Assembly (NCBI RefSeq): GCF_008728515.1 | Contig: NC_044981.1 | Span: 7,882,895 to 7,946,894 of the forward strand | Length of the DNA stretch: 64,000 nt | Reading direction: 5' to 3' | DNA from: Papio anubis | Lineage: Eukaryota; Chordata; Mammalia; Primates; Cercopithecidae | Part shown: one piece after another, positions 21,798-34,489 of the stretch | How positions within the stretch are numbered: the first letter of the stretch is position 1 | Layout: each line of letters opens with the position of its first letter | Notes under the pieces: generated by a model | Database searches by the model: none | Seen by the model: the letters and a program-made list of their open reading frames with translations, nothing else | Told to the model about the DNA's origin: nothing | Translations under genes and position numbers: made by a program

Positions 21798-23069
21798 AGA
21801 TACAGAAGAGAAGAGGGATTTCGTTATGCTCTCATGGTTTCAGATACCACCAGGACCTGGGATCTCCAAGTGGGAGCCTAATTCACTTCATAAGATACCT
21901 AGGTCTGTGAAAGCCAGGAGGAGCCAGTTGGAGCAAGAAGGAAGGGGTGAAAACAAATCCTTGGGGACTGCTCTGCACTTTCACCAGTCATTTGTTCAGC
22001 CCTAGGGGAATCCCGTAGGCAGCAACCTCAGGGCCGACTTACCCCACAGAACATCCCACAAGAAGGAAACCAAGAAGAAAATGTTACAGACCTCGTTTAA
22101 TGTGCACATGGAGATGCTTTTATCCAGTGATGCGTTTAGGGAACCATCAGTGTCACCAAGCGCTTTAAGTTGTGTGTGTGTGTCTAGTGGTGGTAGAAAG
22201 GGGTGCTTCTCATCTGCTTCTCCTTTTTGTCAAAAATCTTAGTAAAAACTTCAAAATCTCTTCAGCACCAGATAAAAGGGAAACTGTGAGACTTTTTCTG
22301 GAAGTGAGTTGAAGAACAAACTGTTTTGAGGTAGGAAGTAAACAGAAAGGGAAGCAGGCCGGTGGGAGGCTGGGGCTGCGGCTGCAGAGTGAATGGCCCT
22401 AAACAGCAGACGCCTCCTTCAGGGACCGGGAGCTAAGAGATTCTGCTCTGCTTTCCCACCTGGCAATATGATTTTCAGAGCTGCAGCCAAATGGGTACAT
22501 CCCAGGTCCCACAAGTTAAGACTCAATACAGTTCTTTAAAAAAAAAAAAAAAAAAAAAAAAACCTCAAATATAGTGGCTGATGATTAGCTTAGAGCATTA
22601 CATATCACTACTGGCACTATGGTATTTTGAGGCATGATACCATCTTTGTGGGCCAGCTAAAAGCTAATCACCATGTGCATCATTGTTTCTATTGGGAGAT
22701 GCATTCCAAGTTCCAAACAAATGACCTAAGTGAGGTTTTGGGGGAAAACACTGCTAATTGGGGTAATTTTTTTTCCAAAAAGGTAAAATTTCAAGTTTCT
22801 ACTTTTGCAGTATATAGCTTACTTTAAAAGCTTCAAAGCCTTTCTAGAGAGAAATAGCAAAGTTTATATACCAGGTGATGACAGACTATTGAGGATCCTG
22901 AAGTTTTTATTAGAAACAATGAAACACATTCATCTAGTCTTTATGCATTCGTCATATTCAATTATTGTAAAACATAAATGCAATGTAAATAGCAAGGATA
23001 ACTCAAATCTTCCTTAACCAAACTAACACACGGTGAGCCTTGTAATACAGCAAGAACTTCCCTTTTCTT
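21797..23069. other. Intergenic DNA with an A25 run
   Basis: An uninterrupted run of about 25 A lies at 22538-22562. It is not preceded by a recognisable retroposed element, so its origin is unclear. The GC-richer part at 22350-22450 shows no gene. Confidence 0.45.
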
Positions 23070-23290
23070 TTCTCTTTATTTCAATAGTTTTTGGGGAATT
23101 GGTTGCATGGAAAAGTTCTTTAGTGGTGGTTTCTGAGATTTTGGTGCACCCATCACCTGAGCAGTGTACACTGTACCCAATGTGTAGTCTTTTATCTCTC
23201 ACCCCTTTACATCCTTCCTCCCAAGTCCCCAAAACCCATTAAATCATTCTTATGCCTTTGTATCCTCATAGCTTAGCCCCCACGAACTTC
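23070..23290 (-). mobile_element. L1 (L1PB/L1MA-type) 3' end, antisense
   Basis: Reads in reverse as an L1 3' UTR: 'tttcaatagtttttggggaa', 'aagttctttagtggtgg', 'tggtgcacccatcacc', 'gtacactgtacccaatg'. The same 3' UTR is seen in sense at about 55140-55250, so both belong to one family group. Confidence 0.85.
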
Positions 23291-24661
23291 CTTTTTTAAT
23301 ATGTGGTCAGCACATGTCCTATGCAAGGGATATAAAACACCATAACAGCATAAAACACATTCTTTGTCCTTGAATAATTTAGTCTTCTGGGAAAGGAAAT
23401 GGGAAATCCTTAATTAGAGGTAGCTGCTTAATAAAGCCTGATGTATTTTCACACTGATTATAAAAAGCAAAATACTTGCCTAAAAGACAAAGACCATTTA
23501 ATAACTTTCTTGATTTCCTACTTATAGTAATGGTGTTCTCAAAAGCAAAAATTGAGTCACTTTGGGCTAAGAATTACTATTTTACATAAAAAAGAAATAG
23601 AGATTATCTAAATCTGAAGCCATGCCAGTAATTGTCATAAAGTAACATAAACAGTCCATAGACATATCTATATATGGATGTTAAAAATTCCCATAATCTT
23701 AAATTCCAAACCAAGATCTTCATCTCTATCCCTGCCCTGTCTAGACTAGGAATTACTATTTTCAGCTACATTCTAAAAAAATCCTTATGCAGGCTAATAA
23801 TTTCCTCGATCTATCAGTCATACATCTGAGTCCACACAGTAACCTTCCTGTAACACTTTCATCGTGTCACTTACGCTAAGAGTCCCATTACCTACAGGAT
23901 AAGCACAAATTATTAAAGTTGGAAATGATGTGAAAACCATCTATGTAATGTGTTTAAAGTCTCTGTACAAATTTAGTGATGGACGCATGACCAAAATGCA
24001 AGTCTTCTCTCAACCCAGTGAACTTTCCAATTTCCAGACTGATCCACTACTGCTTCAACATCAAAGAAGTCTATGGATTATTGTCTAAACTTCCCAAAAG
24101 TATGCCCACCTGTGTTTTTGATAAACAAGGGCAGAAACCGAGCTTCAGTCAGCTTCTTAGCCCTAGTTCCTGGAACACAGGTGCTTGCTGAACTAAACTG
24201 AGTTGGAAAGGTTCTGCCATCCTTTTCATAATGCAAATCCTATTGCATTCAAGTTTTATCTTTATTACAAATGATTCCCTGATCACAACTCACAAAGACA
24301 GTTCCTACTTGGGACTCTTTAGTCATACACAGCCTGCTTAGCATATCACAGTCTTTGGTGTGGTATTATGTAATGTTACGGGCTTGGTTTTCTACTTTAT
24401 TATTACATGTGCACAACTCAATTATAAATTCCTTTATGATAGAGTCCTATTTCTGACTTATCTGCTTTTTGGAATACAATCCTAACAGAGAACAATGCTC
24501 ATATGTTTATTAAATCCTACTCTGGCTTCCATGCTAGGTGGGGAAAAAAATATTGACAACTAGCTCTTAAATTTCTATTTTCAACCAATTGCTGTATTTT
24601 TGTGCCTGTAAACATTAATTTAAAAATTATAACTGCCTTAACTTGGAGGAATGAACCAAGA
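23291..24661. other. Intergenic DNA with possible L2 remnants
   Basis: About 23860-23910 ('cccattacctacaggataag') and 24420-24480 ('aattcctttatgatagagtcc') resemble sense L2 pieces but are weak. Nothing else is recognised. Confidence 0.35.
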
Positions 24662-24985
24662 GTTTTTTTTCTCTTTTCTCTTTTTTTTTTTTTGGAGATG
24701 GAGTCCCGCTCTGTCACCCAGCCTGGAGTGTAGTGGCACAATCCCGATCAGTGCATTGCAACCTCCAACTCCTGGGTTCAAGTGATTCTCCTGCTTCAGC
24801 CTCCCGAGTAGCTGGGACTACAGGTGCGCGCCACCATGCCCAGCTAACTTTTTTTTTTTTTTGTATTTTTAGTAGAGACAGGGTTCCGCCACGTTGGCCA
24901 GGCTGGAACTCCTGACCTCAAGTGACCCACCCGCCTCGGCCTCCCAAACCACTGGGACTACAGGCGTGAGCCACAGTGCCCGGCC
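24662..24985 (-). mobile_element. Alu, antisense
   Basis: T/CT-rich head and a full Alu ending in gtgcccggcc. The middle A-rich linker has expanded to about 15 T on this strand at 24848-24862. Confidence 0.93.
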
Positions 24986-26001
24986 AACTTTTCCAAAACC
25001 CATATAAAAACATTATTAGGAATATTCCATTTCTTAATTTGATTTTGGTTATACAAGGTGTAGCTTACTGATTTGTGTACCATTGTATACTTCAACATAG
25101 CCCAAATATAAAGGGATTTCTCACTGTACTTTTATTGCTAATAAAACCGCACATCACTTACGTAATGAAAGAATCTGTATGTTTATGACATGAAGAAAGT
25201 GAGAAAAAAATACAATTCTCCTAAAAATACAGCACTCCTAAAAAAATATAGCACTCATAACTATCACGGAACACATAGGCTTTTCCTACATTTTGGTATT
25301 TTTATTCAGCTATATAACTTACATTTATTATCTCCTACATATCTTTGTCCATAGATGGTATGCACCCATCCACATAAAACTGTTCAGAGGGGGGAAACAT
25401 GTTATTACAGTGACACCTGCTGGTGTTCAGTTATAAATTTTATATTCTAACTGAAGGACAGATTTTTTGGTGTCAAAATTTTTCTTAATAAAATTTAATA
25501 TTAATGTTTTCCACTGAAATAACTTGTATAATTGTTACAAACAAATCTATGTAATACACGGCTGACCACCTAAGATTTTTATTTTGTGACAATTATCTTA
25601 CTGTAATTTTATTAACATTTTCTTTAAAAAGACACTTTCCCAATAAAGCAGCGTAAGTATTAAGATGACATGAAGTTTTTTAAAAAGTGAAATAACGTGT
25701 GGTTTTCTTTTCAAATTCTCTACAAATTCTATTTTAAGGGAAACTATTATATTAAATCAACATTTACAGAATATTTTCTCTGAATGGTAATGTTAGCAAT
25801 ATAAACAATTTCACAAAAGTCAAAAATCAGGTCTATGTAGAGAAAATCTTAAGTATAACACAGATAAACTTGTACATTGACTTCTATTATGGTAAAACTT
25901 CACACTCATAAATGGTGATAATATTTGCAATGGAGGCTAACTTTTAATGCCTGCCAGGTCTCAACCAAACTTTTGTTTTTTAAAGTTAAAAGGGGAAAAC
26001 A
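24986..26001. other. Intergenic AT-rich DNA
   Basis: Nothing recognised except a CTCF-like word at 25408-25423, listed separately. Confidence 0.4.
25408..25423 (-). promoter_or_regulatory. Weak CTCF-like motif
   Basis: cagtgacacctgctgg matches the reversed CTCF core (CAGCGCCCCCTGCTGG-like) at about 13 of 16 positions by eye. A single word of this quality occurs often by chance, so occupancy data would be needed. Confidence 0.2.
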
Positions 26002-26300
26002 GGCTGGGCCCGGTAGCTCACGCCTGTAATCCCAGCACTTTGGGAGGCCGAGGCAGGCGGATCACGAGGTCAGGAGATCAAGACCATCCTGGCTAACACG
26101 GTGAAACCCTTTCTCCACTAAAAATACAAAAAAAAATTAGCCAGGCGTGGTGGCAGGTGCCTGTAGTCCCAGCTACTTGGGAGGCTGAGGCGGGAGAATG
26201 GCGTGAACCCTGGAGGCGGAGCTTGCAGTGAGCTATCGCGCCACTGCACTCCAGCCTGGGCAACAGAGCAAGACTTTGTCTCAAAAAAAAAAAAAAGCTT
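26002..26300 (+). mobile_element. AluY-like, sense
   Basis: ggctgggcccggtagctcac head, AluY-type ggatcacgaggtcaggag and ctggctaacacgg, with A tail near 26283-26296. Imperfect aggggaaaac repeats lie just before it and at about 26305. Confidence 0.92.
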
Positions 26301-26605
26301 AAACAGGGGAAAACAATTGCTCCAAGGAATGCTGGAATGCACATATCCTCATTCATTTGAAGTTTTTTAAAAAAACCGGTACTGACCACATTGGCTGCAG
26401 AGTGGTCCTGCTGGCCACAGGGGACTGATGAAAGGGCTGGATCTTGTGCACACACTCTCTCCTCTCTTGCTATCAGTAAATGCTGCACCACTTGAGCCTG
26501 GTGTTGTCTGCTCTAAATGTCCTTGAATCATGCACTGGCCTCTTCCCAGGGTGGCACTTATCTATCTTAATCTTACCTACATTCATGTTACATTCTTTTT
26601 CTTTT

Positions 26606-26740
26606 TTCCCATTTTTGTGTAGAGACAAAGTCTCACCATGTTGCCCAGTCTGGTCTTGAATTCCTGGCCTCGTGATCCTCCTGCCCCAGCCTCCCAAAGT
26701 GCTGGGATTACAGGTGTGAGCCACTGTGCTTGGCTTTTTT
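26606..26740 (-). mobile_element. Alu monomer fragment, antisense
   Basis: One arm only, from 'tttttgtgtagagacaaagtctcacc' to 'gtgagccactgtgcttggc'. It is inserted at the edge of an antisense L1 fragment. Confidence 0.8.
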
Positions 26741-26860
26741 AAATTGATAGATAATTGTATATATTTATTAGGTACAATGTGATGGGTTGATACATGCATA
26801 CATTACAGAATGATCCAATCAGGCTAATTAACATATCTATCACCTCATGTTATATTCTAT
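26741..26860 (-). mobile_element. L1MA-type 3' end fragment, antisense
   Basis: 'gataattgtatatatttattaggtacaatgtgatg' and 'aggctaattaacatatctatcacctca' match the reversed 3' end of L1MA-type elements. Confidence 0.75.
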
Positions 26861-27537
26861 CCTACGGCAAAGCCTGACCACACAGCGAATGGAGAAATAA
26901 TAGTAAGTATCTCTAATGATTCAAAATATTTCAGAGCAGAATTTCACATATTGACTTATTGTTTGTAGTACATGAGACTATCACTTTAGAAAGCAATGTA
27001 ATTATAAAGAAAAAATTTTGGATTCATCTGTACTATGGATTTTCATATCACTTACGGAATTTTTTAAATACCATGAAGGTATTTAGTCTATCTGATGTGT
27101 TGTTGCTAGCTCAACATCAGGTGGGCAAAACACTATATTCCTTGTATTTCTGCGCTGTTTTGCTCTCTCTTTAAAAAAATATAATGGGTATTTCTTGGTT
27201 ATAATGATGAAATAAGATTAAACTACATATGAAGCACTTAAAAAGTAGGCTCTACATTGTGTTATACAAATATGAGTATTGTGTTTAACTTACCTTAATT
27301 TTGACTATTTCTTCAGAGATAATTTGAACCTTGAGTTTTTGTGAGGATCAAATGTTAATGTACGTACTAACTTACTGCTCTTTGATGTGTATCACATCTG
27401 AAAATCCAAGTTTGTTTTCTCTTGCTTATGGAACATAAATAGGAAAATACCAGAGGAAATACTGTTTTGCTATTGTTGCCAGACCAATCACAAGAAAGCA
27501 TTATTTGTAGCAGTTAAGATTCAAAAATGAGCAGAGA
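26861..27537. other. Intergenic DNA, nothing recognised
   Basis: AT-rich unique-looking sequence; no supported feature. Confidence 0.45.
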
Positions 27538-27826
27538 GCTGGGCACAGTGGTTCACGCCTATAATCCCAGCACTTTGGGAGGCTGAGGCAGGTGAAGTCA
27601 GGTGTTTCAGACGCCAACGTGGCGAAACCACATCTCTACTAAAAATACAAAAATCAGCTGGGTGTGGTGGCAGGTGCTTGTAATCCCAGCTACTTGGGAG
27701 GCTGAGGCAGGAGAATCGCTTGAACCCAGGAGGCGGAGGTTGCAGTGAGCCAAGGTTGCACCATTGCACTCCAGCCTGGGCAACAAGAGCAAAACTCCGT
27801 CTCAAAAAAAAAAAAAAAAAAAAAAA
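27538..27826 (+). mobile_element. Alu, sense
   Basis: Sense Alu with a small deletion in the left arm (ggcaggtgaagtcaggtgttt lacks the usual ggatcacctgag block) and a pure A tail of about 23. Confidence 0.92.
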
Positions 27827-28106
27827 GGCGGAATGAGGAAGAGCAGGCAGTAAGTGATATGATACAACTGATTTCCAGTCTCCATTCATTGTATGACCTT
27901 GATTTGCACCAAGTCAATAAAATATTAACATTTTATTGGGGTTGAAAATTATGAAATAATTATAAAACCTTTCTGAAAGACTAAGAACAAGCTACTAGAA
28001 AATATATCGTCTGTAATGGAAGCTTCAAATATTTTGACTGAATTAATGTTTAAAATATTTTTCAGGTATTTTTCATCCTGACAGAGACTTACAGCCCCAA
28101 ATGGGC

Positions 28107-28129
28107 GGGGGGGGGGGGGGGGGGGGGGG
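28107..28129 (+). repeat. Uninterrupted run of 23 G
   Basis: An unbroken G homopolymer follows atgggc. Mononucleotide G runs this long are rare in primate DNA and can form G-quadruplexes; the exact length is also prone to sequencing error. The poly-Gly and poly-Pro ORFs across it are artefacts. Confidence 0.85.
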
Positions 28130-29014
28130 AAGCCTCCAGGGTACAATTTCAAGAAAGGCAGACATTATGCTAAATTCCAAAGCAATCAAACCCTCTACCT
28201 TTTCATTTGCAATGGCCAACAGAAAACCCACTACCTCTAGACATATGCACAGTAGAAAACTGTTCAAACAGCACATGGAAATGTTCAGATAGAAAGTTTA
28301 TGCATTATAAGAGCAAAGAAGAGAATTCACTATGTATCTTGGAGGCATCTGTGACTCCTCCAGATTTTCATGGCACTTTGGGTTTAATAGCACAGATCAA
28401 GCCCCTTCTATCTAACATGCCCATAATAGTAGCCTGAGACATTGTCGCAAACCACGATAATGTCCTAAAGATTAAAAATTCCAAAATTGAGTATTCAGAT
28501 AAGAGTTATGCAGGTTTAGAACACTACTGGACTCTTCTTTGCCTTCATTAGCTCATAAACAGTAAAAGGCCAATCCAATAGAAGCAATAGAGACAACCAT
28601 TATTAGTTCATGGATAATAGGAAATAATCTAATATAAAAGATTTAGTATAATATTGAAAGAAAAGTAAAAAACTATCTTTTACACTAGAATATGGGCATG
28701 TTCTTTTTTGGAGAAATTTTAGTATAATAAAATCACCATGTACTTGTCTAACATGCCATTTCTGTACAGAGAAATCTGTCTAGCCACTGAACACCAGTAA
28801 TGCTAGAAAACAATTTAAACTTTATTTATTATTCTTGGTTGAATTTAAGGCAAATTAGTGACAACAACTGAAGGCAGATCAGGAGACAGGGACATTCCAT
28901 AGGGTAACTGAGCTCTGGATAACTGCCCTAAAGGCGTCCCCATCCCTGCAGCCTGGGAAGGCCCCACTTGTTAGAAGCCATACCTGCCTGAGGGACAGGA
29001 ATCAAAGTGAGGGA
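28130..29014. other. Intergenic DNA, nothing recognised
   Basis: AT-rich, no supported gene or named repeat. Confidence 0.4.
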
Positions 29015-29360
29015 CTTCCCACCTGCCGTAACAAAACACCACAGGCTTGGTGGCTTAAATAAAAATTAATTTTCTTACAGATGTGCTGGCAAGAAGTCTA
29101 AGGTCAAGGTCCTGAAAAATGTGGTTCCTATGAGGCCCCTCTTCCTGGCTTGCAGATGGCTGCCTTCCTGCTGTGATCTCAGGACTTTTCCTCTATGTGC
29201 AGAAAGAGAGCTCTGGGGTCTCACTTCCACGCCCTATGACCTCATGACCTCATTTAACCTTAATTACCTCCTTAAAGGCCGTATCTCCAAATACAGTCAC
29301 ACTGGGGTTACAGCTTTACTCGATGAATCCAGGGGAGACAAAATTCAGTCCATGACAAGG
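29015..29360 (-). mobile_element. ERVL-MaLR (MLT1-like) solo LTR fragment, antisense
   Basis: On the minus strand it runs from a start like tgtcatggactgaattttgt (29360) to an end containing 'ttaagccaccaagcctgtggtgttttgttacgg' (about 29020-29060). These are LTR landmarks of the MLT1 type, with the promoter-bearing middle diverged and partly deleted. No internal retroviral sequence adjoins it. Family assignment is from memory. Confidence 0.6.
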
Positions 29361-29799
29361 ACTGAGCTGGATGAGCAGGAGGATTTGTAAAGCCTCAGAG
29401 GGCACTGTCCTCAGGAAGTAAACTAGGAGAACACCTAAATTTACCCTTCTTCATTATTCAAGAAGAGATACAAAGGAAGGAAAATGTCTCCTCTGGGAAC
29501 GCCTCATCACAGCCAACAGTCACGGGTGTGTAGGGCTGACATCCACATTGTGTGTGAGTGTGGGTGCAAAAGCTTAAGGAGCAGAAAAGGCAGAGGCAGG
29601 GAATCCAAGGTGAAAACTGATTTTGAAGTGGTCTGTGGTTTGTAGTGTCACAAGAAACAAACTGATGCTACAGGGGGAAAAAAAAATCTTCTCTGTAGGA
29701 CTATACTTGAAATTTTTAAAAAACCTCCGAAAAGAAAGTTCAGAGGAATGTGAGCTTTAAATAAAAAATGACTGACCACATTAGGAAACTAGTCACCAT
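29361..29799. other. Intergenic DNA, nothing recognised
   Basis: No feature seen. Confidence 0.4.
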
Positions 29800-31047
29800 A
29801 AACTTGTTTCAGCAAAAACAACAAGCAACAAACTATAAATTCAGATCCACAAAAAATATTGAAATTACCACACACAGAATGTAAAATAAGTACTTTTAAT
29901 ATGTTTAAAGAAAAGAAAAAGAGGGAATAATGGAACTACCCCAGGCAACCCAGGAAAGTTTAAGAAAGAACCAAACAACTCTTCTGAAAATCAAAAAATA
30001 TAATAACTGTAATTAACAACTTAATAGATGGGCAAAATAGGTTAGAGATAGAGTGAAGACAGAATTAATGAAATAGATTTAAAGAAATTATCCAGAATTC
30101 AACACCTAGAGACAGAGAGATGGGAAATATGAAACAGGGATTAAGAGATACGGAGAGGATGGTGAGATCATAAAACGGAAATGTAATCTGATTTCCTGAA
30201 GGAGAGAACAGAGAGAATGAGGGAGATACAATATTCAAAGAGGCAGTAGCTGAGAATTTTTCAGAATTTATGAAAAGTACCAATTCTCAGATTCAGGAAT
30301 CTCAATGAATCCCAACAGGACAATGAAAAGAAATACGCAGCTAAACATACTGTAGTATGGCCACATTTGACTGTAGAACACTAAAGATAAAGATCTTAAA
30401 TATGACTTGGGAAAGAAGGCAGATTAGCTACAAATACTGATCAGACTGACAACTGTCATTTCAGAAGCAGCAATGGAAGCAAGAAGACAGTAGAATATTA
30501 TTAAATACTGAGAAAACAGCTGTCAATCTATAATCGTATACCTAGCTAACTTTCAAGGATAATAAAATAGTAAACTTCTAGGTAAATCTACATAAACACT
30601 GACTGTACAAAATAACTACTTTTGTAGTTAAACGGAGATAGAACTAGAATTCCAGGCAACAATTTGTAAGTTGAAGAGATAAATCAGACTTTGTACAAAA
30701 ATCTCTAATGTACAGGAAGAGAGTAAAGATGTTTACTTTAGATTCTGTTAACTATGCAAGTTAAATTTCCTACTAAGCACTTCATTAAAAGTTAATTTTT
30801 ACATGTAAATAAAATACATATCAAAAGTGGTTTGGAAACTGGGAAATGTTTAACTTTGAAAGTAGAAGAAAAGTAGATGGAAAAACAAAACAAAAACTCA
30901 AGCTGAAAGAAAGCAAGAAACAGAAAAGGTGGGACAAAAAGCACAAAATAAGATGATATAAATAAATATCAATATATCAGTAATTCTGACAAATGTAAAT
31001 GGATTGAACTCCTTAGCTGACAAATGATCAGAAAGAAAGAAAAACAT
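29800..31047 (+). mobile_element. L1M/HAL1, sense, ORF1-like part
   Basis: Matches the recalled ORF1 region of HAL1/old L1M: 'gaaccaaacaactcttctgaaaatc', 'cagtagctgagaatttttcagaatttatgaaaa', 'aggaatctcaatgaatcccaacaggac', 'aatggaagcaagaagacag'. Many stops make it non-coding. Confidence 0.75.
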
Positions 31048-31057
31048 CCAGTCACAC

Positions 31058-31352
31058 TTTTTTTTGTTTTTTAAGAAAGAGTCTTGCTCTGTCACCCAGG
31101 CTGGAGTGCAGTGGCGTAATCTTGGCTCACTGCAACCTCTGCCTCCTGGGCTCAAGCGATTCTCCTGCCTCAGCCTCTTGGGTTAGCTAGGACTACAGGT
31201 GCACGCCACCATGCCCAGCTAATTTTTGTATTTTTAGTAGAGATGGGATTTCACCATGTCGGCCAGGATGGTCTCGATCTCCTGACCTCATGATCTGCCC
31301 ACCTCGCCCTCCCAAAGTGCTGGGACTATGGGCATGAGCTACCGCCCTGGCC
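31058..31352 (-). mobile_element. Alu, antisense, inside L1M/HAL1
   Basis: Antisense Alu with an interrupted T tract, flanked by ccagtcacac at 31048-31057 and 31353-31362. Confidence 0.93.
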
Positions 31353-31362
31353 CCAGTCACAC

Positions 31363-31965
31363 AGTTTTTAAGGGGCATATCTAAAACATAACAGCAAGGT
31401 TTAACAGAAGGATTAAAAAAAAGATATATCCTATAAATCTAGCTAGCTGGCATAATCTATATAAATATAATATATATTTTATGTATTTTTATATGTCTAT
31501 ATTTATAATTATAACAAGACTTCAAAATATATAAAAATATATAAAACTAAAATTGACAAAATTATAGGGAGAAATTGGTAAGTTCACTAGAATAGAAAAT
31601 TTCAACACATCTCAGAGTCTGAGAGATTAAGTAGAAGACAAAAGAATAGTAAAATGGAAAAAAATTGAACTACATAATTAACAACTTTGGTCTAACAGAC
31701 ATCCAACAACTGAAAAACAAGCATACTTTTCAAGCAATCATGAAACATTTACAAAAACAAGTTATAATCTAGGTCATAAAGCAAATCTCAACAAATATTA
31801 ACAGATCAGTCTTACCTGTACCTATTTTCTGTCCACAATTCAAATTCAATTAAAACAGAAATCAATAAACATAAAATTTAAAAATATACATGCTAGGAAA
31901 TGGGAAAAAAAGCCTCATACATATGTTAGTCCAGAAAGAAATCATAATTAAAAATACACAGAACT
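31363..31965 (+). mobile_element. L1M/HAL1, sense, ORF2-like part
   Basis: Resumes as endonuclease-region L1 sequence: 'cagacatccaacaactg', 'tctaggtcataaagcaaatctcaacaaata', 'acagaaatcaataaac'. A very AT-rich stretch (31440-31545) lies within it. Confidence 0.65.
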
Positions 31966-31974
31966 TAAATCTTT

Positions 31975-32080
31975 CTATAGTGCTTTAAAAATATAAAACA
32001 TTATTTCATTTGATCCTTACAGTAATCCGATGAGCAATGTAGAACCCATAGTATCTCTGCTCAACAGCATAAACACAGCA
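31975..32080 (-). mobile_element. Possible MIR remnant, antisense
   Basis: 'tatttcatttgatccttacagtaatccgatgagcaatg' resembles the reversed MIR middle. Short and diverged. Confidence 0.35.
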
Positions 32081-32095
32081 GAAATGTTACAAACT

Positions 32096-32390
32096 GGCTG
32101 GGCACAGTGGCTCATGCCTGTAATCTCAGCACTTTGGGAGGCTGAGGTGGGCAGATCACTTGAGATTAAGAGTTCAAGACCAGCCTGGCCAACATGGTAA
32201 AACTCCTTCTCTACTAAAAATGTAAAAATTAGCTGGACATGGTGGTACATGCCTGTAATATCAGCTACTCAGGAGGCCGAGGAACAAGAATTGTTTGAAC
32301 CCAGGAGGCAAAGTTTGCAGTGAGCTGAGATCACGCCACTGCACTCCAGCCTGGGTGACACAGTGGGACTCTGTCTCAAAAAAAAAGAAA
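32096..32390 (+). mobile_element. Alu, sense, 15-bp TSD
   Basis: Full sense Alu flanked by gaaatgttacaaact at 32081-32095 and gaaatgttacaaatt at 32391-32405, one mismatch. Confidence 0.94.
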
Positions 32391-32405
32391 GAAATGTTAC
32401 AAATT

Positions 32406-33387
32406 ATGCAGTTATTAAAATTATTTTTTACATGTAAATAAAAAACATATTAAAAGTGATTTGGCAACTGGGAAACAGAAGCAGAAGTGTTCACCACTAA
32501 AAATATCAAAAGGAAGGTAAATAAACCAACTCTTATAGAAGCTATGCTGAATAGTTAAAAATGTTACAAGGAAATAACTGAGTATCTTAATGTCTAAAGC
32601 TCAAAAAGCCCATCAATTCATTTTGGTTTAGGAAGTCCCTTAGGTATTTATGGAATATGTACAAACTTACAAGGTAAAGTATTATTCACATGAGATGAAC
32701 ACAAACTATCAGAAATCTTTGCTATACAAGCTGGGTAGCCACAGTTAAGAATATATTCCCCTCACACATACAATCTTAATTTCTTGGTTACAGCATTCGT
32801 TCAATGATGTGTTGGCAATTAATCGCATTCCAAAAAGTGTCCATGGTACAAAGGGAATTTTCATTTAAGGCTCCCCTCCCTTTTCATGTGTGGGATATTT
32901 TTGGAAGTATTTTTTTTTCCATCCACTGAAAGAGAATTAAGAAAATTCCAACATGCCTTGGTGTCAGCAAGTGTGCTTTTTAGTCCAGGTACCAGCAAAT
33001 GATTGATGAGCCTGTCAAGCCTACAGTAGCGGATAGAGAAAGTTGGCAGAAGTTCAGTGTTACTGAAAAAAAATCTCAAATACTTATTTCATCTCCTCTA
33101 TTAAGTTTAATCACATTTTCAACATGCAGCCAAGAATGAAGCTTTGACAGTAAGCCATACATTTACACAGGCAGGCATTGTCAATTTTCTGCAGTCGCCA
33201 CACTGAGATAACACAAGAGAGCTGGATATTTTCTTTCGTGTGCCTTTCTTTACTAAAGAGCAATAAAAAATATGTGAAAGATTTATCCATACCTCAAATT
33301 CGTTTACCATAAATCTCTTGAAATTATTGCATTTACTTTTGCTTGGTTTATGGCAAATAAAAAATCAACTTAGTTCTTCAGTTAGAT
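32406..33387. other. Intergenic DNA, nothing recognised
   Basis: Unique-looking AT-rich sequence. Minus-strand ORFs at 32861-33310 have no known resemblance. Confidence 0.4.
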
Positions 33388-33684
33388 TTTTTTTTTTTTT
33401 TTTGAGACAGAGTCTCACTCTGTCATCCAAGCTGGAGTGCAGCAGTGCCATCTCAGCTTACTGCAACCTCCACCTCCCAAGTTCAGGTGATTTCCATGCC
33501 TCAGCCTCCTGAGCAGCTGGGATTACAGCGTGCACCACCACGCCGGGCTAATTTTTGTATTTTTAGTAGAGACAGGGTTTCACCATGTTGGCCAGGCTGG
33601 GCTTGAACTCCTAGTCCTCAAATGATCCGCCTGCCTCGGCCTCCCAAAGTGTTGAGATTACAGGTGTGAGCCACTGCACCCAGC
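33388..33684 (-). mobile_element. Alu, antisense
   Basis: T17 head, full antisense Alu ending in cacccagcc, with a short ttagatt repeat on both sides. Confidence 0.92.
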
Positions 33685-34489
33685 CTCAAATTAGATTGTT
33701 AAATGCAGGTTTTTAAAGATCACAGTGATGACAGAACTGGTACATGTTTCATCATAATATACCTGCTTATGAGAACAGACATTAGCACTAAAAAGGATTT
33801 ACATTTAACATGGACCATTTGCCATGTGGGCAAACACTTCTGGTTCATTCAAAGCCAGGAACTTTATATGGTTCCAGAGGGACTCCCTGGCAGATTTTGT
33901 TGATTACTCCACTAAACAGTCGAAACATGTATAGATATTATTTATCTTATAAAGCTTACCCACAGCAAAACAGACACAAAAATGAGGTAAATACTATGGG
34001 CAAGATTATAGTTCTTGGAAAAACTAAATGTCAAAATATATTTTTGGTAAGCTGTTCTTACTAAGCATGATGTAAAAGCTGAAAATAGTTAAGTGTTGGA
34101 AGGCCACAAAACTTAACGTGTCTTCTCATCCACAGAAGCCCGTGGCATTACGCTGCACTGTAAAATGAGCAACGCTTCCCAAGAGGCAGTTCCAATACCA
34201 ACATGGCCATCTTTGCCGCAGTAGGGACAATGTTGTCACTCCCACCTCTCTGAAATGTGAGCTCTGCTCCAAGGACAGTTGGGTTTTTTTTTTTTTTTTT
34301 GGTCTGCATTACTCATGCAGTAACACTTTGTACGTTCTTTCAACAGCCAAGGAGGCTGTGACAGCTAGCTTCTATACCTGCCCATTAAGCCACAACAATA
34401 AACAATTGTTAACCCTATATAGAAATGAATTAAATGATCTTTTTAAGAAGTCTATACCTACAGTTCTCTGAGCTAATCAATGGAAAAGA
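33685..34489. other. DNA downstream of BLOC1S5; possibly distal 3' UTR
   Basis: No repeat is recognised apart from T17 at 34284-34300. Some or all of it could be 3' UTR if BLOC1S5 uses a polyadenylation site further left than the one proposed at 34518. Confidence 0.35.

Noticed and set aside
28101..28292. ORF with poly-Gly start
   Set aside because: Created by the G23 run; no family resemblance downstream.
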